A stretch of 14,891 nucleotides of DNA from Desulfovibrionaceae bacterium UBA6814 (lineage in GTDB: Bacteria > Desulfobacterota > Desulfovibrionia > Desulfovibrionales > Desulfovibrionaceae). The stretch is from assembly GCA_002452635.1 (NCBI GenBank), contig DKEU01000027.1:1-14891 (forward strand). The letters run 5' to 3'. A program made the position numbers and the translations under genes. This document shows, piece by piece, positions 1-6,940 of this stretch (position 1 is its first letter; every line of letters begins with the position of its first letter). The notes beneath the pieces are model-generated. The model was not told the DNA's origin and did no database searches. It worked only from the letters and a program-made list of their open reading frames with translations.

Positions 1-2
1 AA

Positions 3-16
3 AGGGGGTGCCCCCT
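3..16 (-). terminator. possible intrinsic terminator at window edge
   Basis: Read on the minus strand, 14 bases after the carboxypeptidase stop codon, there is a perfect inverted repeat AGGGGG-CA-CCCCCT followed by TT as the sequence runs out. A stem of about five G:C pairs followed by U residues fits an intrinsic terminator, but the tight loop and the cut-off at base 1 prevent judging the U-tract. Confidence 0.45.
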
Positions 17-29
17 CCCTCTCGTCTTC

Positions 30-1001
30 CTAGCCGCCCTGTTCGGGCTTCTTGGTCTTGGCTGCGCGGGCGCGGACCGAGGCGCGGACTTCGGAGAGGG
101 CGTTCTGGACCAGGACTTCGTCGCTGTCGAGTTCGGCGTCCTGGTCGGTGTCGGGCGCGGCGGCGAGTTGCTTGGCGCCGACCATGGACAGGCCGCGCTC
201 CAGGAGCTTGCGGGTTTCCTTGGCGCGCTGGCCCGCGGACTTGGCGCCCAGGACCACGGCGATGAGGCGCTTGTCCCCGCGCTTGACCGTGCTCACGATG
301 TTGAAGCCCGAGGCGGCCACGTAGCCGGTCTTGAGGCCATCCACCCCGGGCATCTTGCCCAGCAGGCGGTTGCAGTTGCGGTGGTTCACGTTGTTGTACG
401 TGAAGGTCTTCATGGAGTGGAAGTTCAGGGACTGGGGGAACCGCTTGAGGTAGCTCTTGGCCAGGGTGAGCAGGTCTTCGGCCGTGGAGAGTTGGCCGCG
501 GGCGGGCAGGCCGTTGGGGTTCTTGAAGGTGGTGCCGGCCATCCCCAGCTCCTTGGCCTTGCTGTTCATGCGGGCCACGAAGGCGGGGACGCTGCCGGCG
601 ATGTGCTTGGCCGTGACCAGGCAGGCGTCGTTGCCCGAGGCCACGGCCATGCCCTTCATGAGCTCTTCCAGGGTGACCGTCTCGCCGGGCTTGAGGTGCA
701 TGCGCGAGCCCCAGGCCTTGTTCACTTCCGGCCCCACGGCGACGGTGTCCGTGAGCTTGGCCTCGCCCTTGGCCATGGCCTCGTAGACCAGGTACATGGT
801 CATGACCTTGGTGAGGGACGCGGGCGGGATGCGGCGCTCCTCGTCCTTCTGGTAGAGCACCTTGCCCGAGTCCGCGTCGGCCAGGATGGCGGCCTTGGTG
901 TTGACCTTGAAGGCCATGGCCGGGGCGGCCAGGAGCAGGCCAAGCAGCAGCGCCAAGCCGGCTGACGCAGCGAGCCTAGAGATTTGCTTGACTTTTTTCA
1001 T
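30..1001 (-). CDS. D-alanyl-D-alanine carboxypeptidase family protein (peptidase S11)
   Basis: Periplasmic penicillin-binding enzyme expected to trim the terminal D-Ala from peptidoglycan stem peptides. The 323-residue product starts with a basic stretch and a hydrophobic core ending in AMA at about residue 30, a typical signal peptide. The three active-site motifs are all present: SLTK (Ser62, Lys65), SGN (122-124) and KTG (224-226), with FKNPNGLP near 159-166. After the catalytic domain (about 32-275) only about 45 charged residues follow, so the C-terminal PBP5 beta domain of DacA is absent. In that it resembles the shorter PBP7/PbpG class; the tail 295-318 might be an amphipathic anchor. 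The ATG at 1001 is preceded by GAGG at suitable spacing. It is separated from rsmB by 229 bases and probably has its own promoter. Carboxypeptidase rather than endopeptidase activity is inferred. Confidence 0.9.
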   Translation of the reverse strand: MKKVKQISRLAASAGLALLLGLLLAAPAMAFKVNTKAAILADADSGKVLYQKDEERRIPPASLTKVMTMYLVYEAMAKGEAKLTDTVAVGPEVNKAWGSRMHLKPGETVTLEELMKGMAVASGNDACLVTAKHIAGSVPAFVARMNSKAKELGMAGTTFKNPNGLPARGQLSTAEDLLTLAKSYLKRFPQSLNFHSMKTFTYNNVNHRNCNRLLGKMPGVDGLKTGYVAASGFNIVSTVKRGDKRLIAVVLGAKSAGQRAKETRKLLERGLSMVGAKQLAAAPDTDQDAELDSDEVLVQNALSEVRASVRARAAKTKKPEQGG

Positions 1002-1059
1002 GACGTCGCCTCGTGCAAGGTTCTTCCGAAGTCAAAAAAAGAGCGCGTGGGAGCCGTCC

Positions 1060-1090
1060 CTAGATAATTTCTAGATAATTTCTAGAAAAT
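1060..1090. repeat. 11-bp tandem repeat upstream of the carboxypeptidase gene
   Basis: Two exact copies of CTAGATAATTT (1060-1070 and 1071-1081) are followed by a partial copy CTAGAAAAT (1082-1090). The period is close to one DNA helical turn, so the three CTAG cores fall on the same face. The block is a sharp AT-rich island in GC-rich DNA, 59 bases upstream of the carboxypeptidase start. On the minus strand, TTGCCT (1092-1097) and TAGAAA (1069-1074) at 17-base spacing form a weak sigma-70-like promoter overlapping the repeats. The rest of the 229-base spacer (1002-1230) holds a 7-base T run on the minus strand (1034-1040) and short GC-rich inverted repeats, but no convincing terminator for rsmB and no gene. 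Confidence 0.6.
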
Positions 1091-1230
1091 AGGCAAGCCC
1101 CTGGCCCGCGCGGAGGGCGGAGCGCGGCGATTTCCTTCTGGGACAGGTGGGAATAGCCGAGGGCCCGGGTTGCGGCAAGGCCGGTTTCGGGCCGTGGCGG
1201 GCGGCCTGGGCTGGGCGTGGGAAGGGAGGG

Positions 1231-2538
1231 TCAGGCGGTGCGGGTGAAGAGCGCGGCGAAGAAGAATTCCCGCAGCGGCGAGCCCGGGGGCGTGGTCCAG
1301 GTCCGGTCCAGGCGCACGGGCGCGCGGGAGAGTAGGGCGTCCACCTGCTGTTCGTTCTCCTGGGGATTCAGGGTGCAGGTGAGGTAGGCCACCTGCCCGC
1401 CCGGGGCCAGGGCGGCCAGGGCGTGGTCCAGGATGCGGGACTGGAGGGAGAGGAGGTCGCGCAGGTCGCCGGGCCGGCGCTTGTGCTTGGTGTCCGGCCG
1501 GCGGCTCAGCACGCCCAGGCCGGAGCAGGGCGCGTCGAGCAGGACCAGGGGCACGGGCGCGGCCAGGGGCGGGGGAGCGTCGGCCCGGGCGCAGAAGGCC
1601 AGGGCAGGCAGGCCCAGGCGGCGGAAGTCCTGGCGCAGGCCGCGCAGCCGGGGCGCGCTGGGGTCGCTGGCGTACACCGGGCCGGGTTGCAGGGCCTGGA
1701 GCAGGGCGGCCTTGCCGCCGCGGCCGCAGCAGGCGTCCCACACCGGCCGGGGCCAGTGGGCAGCGCCCAGGCGGTGCATGGCCTCCTGGCCGGCCAGGCT
1801 CTGCCGGGCCGCAAAGGGGCTGGTATCGGGGTCGAAGCCCCCATAGTGAGAGATATCCGCGCCCGGGGCCAGGGCCAGGCCGGGCGAGAGGGCCATGAGG
1901 CAGTCCGGGGAGGCGGCCAGCCGGTCGAAGTGCGCCCGGGCCTCGGGGTGGTCCATGTGGAAACGCAGGCCCAGGGGGGCCGGCTGGAGGGAGGCCTCCA
2001 GGAGGGCCAGGGTGGTCTCCGGGCCGTAGGAGGCGAGCCAGAGGTCCACGATCCAGGCCGGGGCCGCGTAGTAGCGGGACAGGAACAGGGGCTCGGCGGG
2101 CTTGTCCTGGCGATGGTAGTCCGGGGAGGAGGCGTCGGCGCCCAGGCGCTGCACCGAACGCAGCACGCCGTTGGCCACCCGGGCCAGGCCCTGGCCCGAG
2201 CGGGCCTTCACCGCGCTCACGGCCCAGTCCAGCACCGCGTAGTCCGGCACCTTGTCCAGGTGCAGCAGCTCGAAGGCGGCCAGGCCCAGGATGCGGAGCA
2301 TGGGCCCCGGCAGCTTGCCCGGGTCGCGCAGCAGGGTGGCGAGCAGGTGGTCCAGGCGCAGCTTGAGGCGCAGGTAGCCGTAGACCAGGCCGGTGGCCAG
2401 GGCCGCGTCGCGCGGATCGGGTTTCCCGCGCGCCAGGGCCGCGTCCAGGGCGGCCTGGGCGTCCTGGCCCCGGTCCAGGCAGTGGGCCAGGACGTCCAGG
2501 GCCAGCCGCCGGGCCGGGGGGAGTTGGGGGTTCTTCAC
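1231..2538 (-). CDS. rsmB: 16S rRNA (cytosine-C5)-methyltransferase RsmB
   Basis: SAM-dependent enzyme expected to form m5C967 (E. coli numbering) in 16S rRNA. The 435-residue product has an N-terminal NusB-like RNA-binding domain (about 5-135) and a Rossmann methyltransferase domain. The SAM-binding motif reads DACCGRGGK (268-276) where the family usually has DACAAPGGK. The DAPCSG motif (335-340, Cys338) and YLTCTLNPQENE (385-396, Cys388) supply the release and catalytic cysteines of the RsmB/NOL1 family. The C-terminus, with FFFAALF, is typical. I choose the GTG at 2538: it overlaps the stop of the DUF116 gene as GTGA, implying translational coupling, and it begins exactly at the NusB domain. 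The frame stays open far upstream, but that stretch is a shadow of DUF116. It is the last gene of the aspS-def-fmt-DUF116-rsmB cluster. Confidence 0.93.
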   Translation of the reverse strand: MKNPQLPPARRLALDVLAHCLDRGQDAQAALDAALARGKPDPRDAALATGLVYGYLRLKLRLDHLLATLLRDPGKLPGPMLRILGLAAFELLHLDKVPDYAVLDWAVSAVKARSGQGLARVANGVLRSVQRLGADASSPDYHRQDKPAEPLFLSRYYAAPAWIVDLWLASYGPETTLALLEASLQPAPLGLRFHMDHPEARAHFDRLAASPDCLMALSPGLALAPGADISHYGGFDPDTSPFAARQSLAGQEAMHRLGAAHWPRPVWDACCGRGGKAALLQALQPGPVYASDPSAPRLRGLRQDFRRLGLPALAFCARADAPPPLAAPVPLVLLDAPCSGLGVLSRRPDTKHKRRPGDLRDLLSLQSRILDHALAALAPGGQVAYLTCTLNPQENEQQVDALLSRAPVRLDRTWTTPPGSPLREFFFAALFTRTA

Positions 2539-3443
2539 GCGCCGGTCTCGGCCGCGGGCGAGGGGGCGGGCGGAGCGTCTTCCGCCTGGCTTTGCGGCTC
2601 GGGCCGGGAGGCCGGGTCCAGGAACAGGGCCAGGGCCTTCTCCAGGTGGGCCATGCACACCGAGGTGTCCAGGCAGGGGCCGTGCGGCCGCTCGTTGAGC
2701 ACCCCGTAGACCGGGATGGGGTAGGTGTCCTGGATGCCGCTGGACAGGTCGCGCTCGCAGGCCACGGCCAGGATGAGCTTGGGCCGGGTTTGCACCACGA
2801 TGCGCCGGGCGATGGTGCCGCCGGTGGCGATGGCTAGGCTCACCCCGTAGCGCTCCGAGAACTCGATGAGGTCCTTGATGGAGCACTTGCCGCAGCGCCT
2901 GCAGTTCTGGATGTTGTAGGTGAGCCGCATGTCGCAGCGGCTGTTCTGCAGGCAGTGGGGCATGAGGAGCAGGATGTCGGAGGCCGCATAGCGGCCGGCC
3001 TCGGAGCGGACCAGCTCGTTGTTCACCTTGATGAACGAGGCCCGGATGCGCTCCTTGGAGATGCCCAGCAGCCGGCCCAGCAGGGTCATGAGGGGCAGGA
3101 AGAGCTTGATGGTCACCCCCCGCATGCGGCGGGAGAAGGGCAACTGCCGGCCCAGCAGGATGTTGAGCACCAGGGACAGGGCGGCCCAGGCCACCAGCAC
3201 GCCCAGGCCGGTCAGCACCCCGCCCAGGATGGTGGGGGCCAGGGGGTGGATGGTGGCCAGGCCCACGTAGGGCACCACCCACAGGGCGGCCAGGGCCAGC
3301 AGCACCAGGCCCGATGCCGCGAGGATGAGTCCGATGAACAGCCGCTTGCGCGCCGTGCGCGCCATGCGGTCCTCGGCGTCGAAGGCGTCCAGGGACTGGG
3401 GGGGCCGGGGGGTCGGTTCGGGCTTGGTCATGTTCGGTTCCAT
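2535..3443 (-). CDS. DUF116 family membrane protein with eight-cysteine core
   Basis: I recognise this as a DUF116 protein; its biochemical function is not known to me. The 302 residues comprise a proline-rich cytoplasmic start, two likely transmembrane helices (about 34-60 and 72-97), and a soluble domain. The soluble domain carries Cys164, Cys170, a CxxCxxC motif (Cys181, 184, 187), Cys229, Cys257 and Cys263. The pattern suggests a metal or Fe-S site (inference). The last 25 residues are a low-complexity Pro/Ala/Glu tail. ATG at 3443 is used; ATG at 3431 is an alternative with GGAA at about the right spacing. It sits 35 bases after fmt and overlaps rsmB by 4 bases, so it is almost certainly co-transcribed and coupled with initiator-tRNA and rRNA modification genes. 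Confidence 0.85.
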   Translation of the reverse strand: MEPNMTKPEPTPRPPQSLDAFDAEDRMARTARKRLFIGLILAASGLVLLALAALWVVPYVGLATIHPLAPTILGGVLTGLGVLVAWAALSLVLNILLGRQLPFSRRMRGVTIKLFLPLMTLLGRLLGISKERIRASFIKVNNELVRSEAGRYAASDILLLMPHCLQNSRCDMRLTYNIQNCRRCGKCSIKDLIEFSERYGVSLAIATGGTIARRIVVQTRPKLILAVACERDLSSGIQDTYPIPVYGVLNERPHGPCLDTSVCMAHLEKALALFLDPASRPEPQSQAEDAPPAPSPAAETGA

Positions 3444-3478
3444 GCGTGGCCTATCCTAGCAGGCTTGGGGGAATCGGC

Positions 3479-4471
3479 TCAAGTCCCCTGCGGGGATTGG
3501 CAGGCCGGAGCCTGGGGTTCGCACACATAGCCGCACACGAAGGCCGTGGCCCCCATCTGCTTGCGGCCCTCGGGGGTCACGGCCGGGGTCAGGTAGATTT
3601 GGTCCGCGCAGGCGATGGCCAGCATCCCGTCCTGCTCGCCCAGGATGGTCCCGGGCGCGGCGTCCAGGGGCTTGGGCCCGCCCGGCCGGCCCGGGGCCAG
3701 GGCCAGGCGCAGGGGCTTCTTGCGGCCCGGGGCGTCCCAGAAGAAGTACGCGCCGGGCCAGGGATGCACCCCGCGCACCCGGTTGTGGATCTCGGTTGCG
3801 GGCCGGTTCCAGTCGATGCAGCCCTCGTCCTTGCGCAGCTTGGGCGCGTAGGTGGCCTGGGCCGGGTCCTGGGGCGTGCGGGTGGCGCGGCCGGCGGCGA
3901 TGCGGTCCAGGGCCTCCAGCAGCGCCCGGCCGCCCAGGCTGGCCAGGGCGTCGTGCAGGCTGGCTGCGGTGTCGTCCGGCCCGATGGCCAGCTCCCGGGC
4001 GAGGATGACGTCGCCGGTGTCCATGCCGGCGTCCATCTGCATGATGCTCACCCCGGTCACCTTCTCGCCGTCCATGATGGCCCGCTGGATGGGCGCGGCC
4101 CCGCGGTATTTCGGGAGCAGGGACGCGTGCACGTTCACCGCGCCCAGGCGGGGGATGTCCAGCACGACCTGGGGCAGGATGAGGCCGTAGGCCGCCACCA
4201 GGAGCAGGTCCGGCTTGAGCCCGGCCAGCTCCTCCCGGGCCTCGGGGGTCTTGAAGTCCAGAGGCTGGAACACGGGCAGGCCCAAGGCCAGGGCCATGAC
4301 CTTGGTCTCGGGCGGGCGGCACTCCAGGCCCCGGCCGCAGGGCCGGTCGGGCTGGGCGTAGACGCCCGCCACCCGGCCGCCCTCCCAGCCCACGGCGTGC
4401 TCCAGGATGGTGGCGGCGAAGCCCGGGGTGCCCATGAAGACTAGGCGGAGGAGGTCTTGCGCTTCTCCCAT
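3479..4471 (-). CDS. fmt: methionyl-tRNA formyltransferase
   Basis: Transfers the formyl group of 10-formyl-tetrahydrofolate to Met-tRNA(fMet), making the initiator fMet-tRNA. The 330-residue product shows the N-terminal strand and loop LRLVFMGTPGFA (8-19), the signature NVHASLLPKYRGAAPI (113-128) with Asn113 and His115, and MDAGMDTGD (146-154) with Asp151. These are the counterparts of the catalytic Asn, His and Asp of E. coli Fmt. The C-terminal tRNA-binding domain follows from about 215 (WNRPATEIHNRVRG). ATG 4471 is chosen because the next ATG (4435) would remove the first beta strand. This start lies inside the end of def, a 31-base overlap, with GGAG only two bases before it, so initiation is probably coupled to def translation. 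Confidence 0.95.
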   Translation of the reverse strand: MGEAQDLLRLVFMGTPGFAATILEHAVGWEGGRVAGVYAQPDRPCGRGLECRPPETKVMALALGLPVFQPLDFKTPEAREELAGLKPDLLLVAAYGLILPQVVLDIPRLGAVNVHASLLPKYRGAAPIQRAIMDGEKVTGVSIMQMDAGMDTGDVILARELAIGPDDTAASLHDALASLGGRALLEALDRIAAGRATRTPQDPAQATYAPKLRKDEGCIDWNRPATEIHNRVRGVHPWPGAYFFWDAPGRKKPLRLALAPGRPGGPKPLDAAPGTILGEQDGMLAIACADQIYLTPAVTPEGRKQMGATAFVCGYVCEPQAPACQSPQGT

Positions 4472-4956
4472 TTCTCCACTTTCTTGTCGTAGAACGTGCG
4501 CTTCAGCCGGCTGATGTGGTCGATGAACAGGGTGCCGTCCAGGTGGTCGATCTCGTGCTGCAGGCACACGGCCAGGAGGTCGTCGCCGTCGATGGTGATC
4601 TCCTCGCCCTCCAGGTTCCGGGCCTTGACCTGGACCTGGGCCGCGCGCTTGACCTTGCTGCGGTAGCTGCGCACCGACAGGCAGCCCTCCTCGGTCTCGA
4701 TCTCGCCTTCCTTGGCCACGATGCGCGGGTTGACCAGCACCATGAGCCCTTCGCGGCGTTCCGGCCCGGTGAGGTCGATGACCACCAGCCGGCAGCATTC
4801 GCCCACCTGGGGCGCGGCCAGGCCGATGCCCTCGTTGGCGTACATGGCCTCGGCCATGCCCGCGGCGAGCTGCTTGAGCTCCGGGGTTATTTCCCCGATC
4901 TCCTTGGCCGTTTCCTTGAGCCGGGGGTCGGGGTAGGTGAGGATGGTCAGGGGCAT
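4441..4956 (-). CDS. def: peptide deformylase
   Basis: Metalloenzyme that removes the N-formyl group from nascent proteins, the reverse partner of Fmt. All three family motifs are present in 171 residues: GIGLAAPQVG (43-52), EEGCLS (89-94) with metal ligand Cys92, and HEIDH (134-138) with ligands His134 and His138 and catalytic Glu135. Length is normal and the tail is Lys-rich. The ATG at 4956 lies 12 bases after the aspS stop with AAGGAG between them, the best ribosome binding site in this cluster. The 3' end overlaps fmt by 31 bases. Bacterial deformylases usually use Fe2+, which would suit an anaerobe (family knowledge, not visible here). Confidence 0.96.
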   Translation of the reverse strand: MPLTILTYPDPRLKETAKEIGEITPELKQLAAGMAEAMYANEGIGLAAPQVGECCRLVVIDLTGPERREGLMVLVNPRIVAKEGEIETEEGCLSVRSYRSKVKRAAQVQVKARNLEGEEITIDGDDLLAVCLQHEIDHLDGTLFIDHISRLKRTFYDKKVEKWEKRKTSSA

Positions 4957-4968
4957 GACGCTCCTTGG

Positions 4969-6807
4969 CTACTCGGCTTTTTCCCGCACCCGGATCCCCA
5001 GCTCCCGGAGCTGGCGGGTGGACACGGAGTTGGGGGCCTCGGTCATGAGGCAGGTGGCCTTCTGGGTCTTGGGGAAGGCGATGACCTCGCGGATGGACTT
5101 GGCCCCGGCCATGAGCATGATAAGGCGGTCCAGGCCGAAGGCAATGCCGCCGTGCGGCGGGGCCCCGAATTCCAGGGCCTGGAGCAGGAACCCGAACTTG
5201 GCCTCGGCCTCCTCGGCGTCGATGCCCAGGGCCTTGAACATGGCCTGCTGCACCGGCCGGGTGTGGATGCGGATGGAGCCGCCGCCCACCTCGTAGCCGT
5301 TGAGCACCAGGTCGTAGGCCTTGGCCAGGGCCGAGCCGGGGTTTTCGGCCAGCTTCTCGATGTGGCCGTCCTGGGGCGCGGTGAAGGGATGGTGCCGCGC
5401 CACCCAGCGCTTCTCCTCGGGGTCGAACTCCAGGAGCGGGAAGTCGGTGATCCACAGGGGGTTGAACGCGGCCTCGTCGATGAGGCCCATGCGCTCGCCC
5501 AGTTGCAGCCGCAGCTGCCCCAGGGCGGTGTTCACCATGTCCGCGGGGCCGGCCTGGAAGAACACGATGTCGCCCACCTGCATGCCCAGCTTCTCGGCCA
5601 GGCCGGCGCGCTCGGCGTCGGACAGGAACTTGGCGAAGGGCGACTGCCAGGACCCGTCCTCCTTGACCTTGATCCAGGCCAGGCCCTGGGCCCCGTAGAT
5701 CTTCACGAACTCGGTGAGGTCGTCGATCTCCTTGCGGGTGAGCGCCGCGCCGCCGGGCACGCGCAGGCCCTTGACCAACTCGGCCGCGGCAAAGACCTTG
5801 AACTCGGACCCGCGCACCACCTCGCTCACGTCGGTGAGCAGCAGCGCGAACCGGGTGTCGGGCTTGTCCAGGCCGTACTTGTCCATGGCCTCGGCCCAGG
5901 TCATGCGCGGGAAGGGGTCGGGGAGCTGGATGTCCAGGCACTCGGCGAACATCCGGCGCACCATGCCCTCGGCCATGGCCATCACCGTGGCCCGGTCCGC
6001 GAAGGACATCTCGCAGTCGATCTGGGTGAACTCGGGCTGGCGGTCGGCGCGCAGGTCCTCGTCCCGGAAGCAGCGCACGATCTGGTAGTAGCGCTCCATG
6101 CCCGAGACCATGAGCAATTGTTTGAAAAGTTGCGGGGACTGGGGCAGGGCGTAGAACTGGCCGTGGTTCAGGCGGCTCGGCACCAGGAAGTCGCGCGCCC
6201 CTTCGGGCGTGCTCTTGGTGAGCACCGGGGTCTCGATCTCCAGGAAGCCCTGCTCGTCCAGGTAGCGGCGCACGCTCTGGGCGGCCCGGTGGCGCAGCAT
6301 GAAGTTCTTGGCCAGCTTGGGCCGGCGCAGGTCCAGGTAGCGGTACTTGAGGCGCAGGTTCTCGGCCGCGTCGGTGCGGTCCTCGATGGGGAAGGGCACG
6401 GTGCGGGAGGTGTTCAGGAGCTTCCACTCGGTGACCACCACCTCGATCTCGCCGGTGGGCAGGTTGGGGTTGGCCATGCCTTGGGGCCTTGGCCGCACGA
6501 AGCCCTTGATGGCCAGCACGTACTCGGTGCGCAGGATGTGCGCCCGGGAGTGGGCCTCGGGCGCGTGCTCCGGGCTGAACACCACCTGGGTCAGGCCCGC
6601 GCGGTCGCGCAGGTCGATGAAGATGAGCCCGCCGTGGTCGCGGCGGTACTGGGCCCAGCCCATGAGGCAGACCGTGCTGCCGTCGTCCGCGCCGCGCAGG
6701 GCCGCGCAGGTATGGGTGCGCTGCCAGCCGGCCAGGGGCTCCAGGTATTTCTGGTGGTCGGCCTGCACGTCGGCCGATTCCTGTTGGATCTCGATCTGCT
6801 CGTCCAT
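4969..6807 (-). CDS. aspS: aspartyl-tRNA synthetase, probably non-discriminating
   Basis: Class II synthetase of the long bacterial type (612 residues). Domains in order: anticodon-binding OB fold (about 44-130), catalytic core with motif 2 FRDEDLRADRQPEF (247-260), the bacterial GAD insertion (about 300-420), and motif 3 GIAFGLDRL (554-562). The anticodon loop reads YRRDHGGLIFID with His58. That His is the residue found in AspRS forms that charge both tRNA(Asp) and tRNA(Asn); discriminating E. coli AspRS has Leu there. The following RPQGMANPN (107-115) also looks like the non-discriminating group. If so, Asn-tRNA would be made by GatCAB amidation. ATG 6807 has AAGGA at 7-8 bases. The first 25 residues extend beyond E. 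coli AspRS. It heads a cluster with def 12 bases downstream; a palindrome-rich leader precedes it. Confidence 0.96.
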   Translation of the reverse strand: MDEQIEIQQESADVQADHQKYLEPLAGWQRTHTCAALRGADDGSTVCLMGWAQYRRDHGGLIFIDLRDRAGLTQVVFSPEHAPEAHSRAHILRTEYVLAIKGFVRPRPQGMANPNLPTGEIEVVVTEWKLLNTSRTVPFPIEDRTDAAENLRLKYRYLDLRRPKLAKNFMLRHRAAQSVRRYLDEQGFLEIETPVLTKSTPEGARDFLVPSRLNHGQFYALPQSPQLFKQLLMVSGMERYYQIVRCFRDEDLRADRQPEFTQIDCEMSFADRATVMAMAEGMVRRMFAECLDIQLPDPFPRMTWAEAMDKYGLDKPDTRFALLLTDVSEVVRGSEFKVFAAAELVKGLRVPGGAALTRKEIDDLTEFVKIYGAQGLAWIKVKEDGSWQSPFAKFLSDAERAGLAEKLGMQVGDIVFFQAGPADMVNTALGQLRLQLGERMGLIDEAAFNPLWITDFPLLEFDPEEKRWVARHHPFTAPQDGHIEKLAENPGSALAKAYDLVLNGYEVGGGSIRIHTRPVQQAMFKALGIDAEEAEAKFGFLLQALEFGAPPHGGIAFGLDRLIMLMAGAKSIREVIAFPKTQKATCLMTEAPNSVSTRQLRELGIRVREKAE

Positions 6808-6843
6808 GGTGGTGTCCTTGAAGGGCGTTGTTTCGGTCTAGAG

Positions 6844-6870
6844 CATCTTACGCTTGAAAAGCGTTAGATG
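6844..6870. repeat. 12-bp hairpin in the aspS leader
   Basis: CATCTTACGCTT (6844-6855), loop GAA, AAGCGTTAGATG (6859-6870): eleven of twelve positions pair. On the minus-strand transcript it would sit about 37 bases before the aspS ATG. No U-tract follows, so it is not a normal terminator; a leader RNA structure or protein-binding site is possible. Confidence 0.65.
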
Positions 6871-6885
6871 TTCTTGTGCATTTCT

Positions 6886-6939
6886 TTGAAATGATAGGAT
6901 GTCATTTCAATTCGTTAGCTTGTTTCAAGCATGAAATGC
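6886..6939. repeat. cluster of three more inverted repeats between hisS and aspS
   Basis: Three perfect inverted repeats follow one another: TTGAAATGA-7-TCATTTCAA (6886-6894/6902-6910), GCTTG-TTT-CAAGC (6918-6930), and GCAT-GAA-ATGC (6929-6939), the last ending just before the hisS stop codon. With the hairpin at 6844-6870, the word TTGAAA or TTTCAA occurs at 6854, 6886, 6905 and 6923, plus TGAAAT at 6932. The block is much more AT-rich than its surroundings. I see no gene in 6808-6940 and no clear promoter, though the AT content would suit one. Confidence 0.6.
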
Positions 6940-6940
6940 G

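Noticed and set aside
1082..1741. 219-codon minus-strand frame running from inside rsmB into the intergenic spacer
   Set aside because: Pro/Arg/Ala-rich off-frame of rsmB. The part in the spacer has no start or ribosome site of its own.
1423..2709. 428-codon plus-strand frame opposite rsmB
   Set aside because: Antisense shadow; long Gly/Gln/Ala/Val runs and no domain.
4472..6427. N-terminal extension of the fmt frame
   Set aside because: It is the off-frame of def and aspS, rich in Arg/Pro/Gly/His. The recognisable protein begins at 4471.
4516..6867. 783-codon plus-strand open frame opposite def and aspS
   Set aside because: It is antisense to two certain genes, is made of Gly/Ala/His/Gln/Val-rich repeats typical of reversed GC-rich codons, and shows no recognisable domain.
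6844..6870. Intrinsic terminator between hisS and aspS
   Set aside because: The stem is good, but neither strand has a T run after it.
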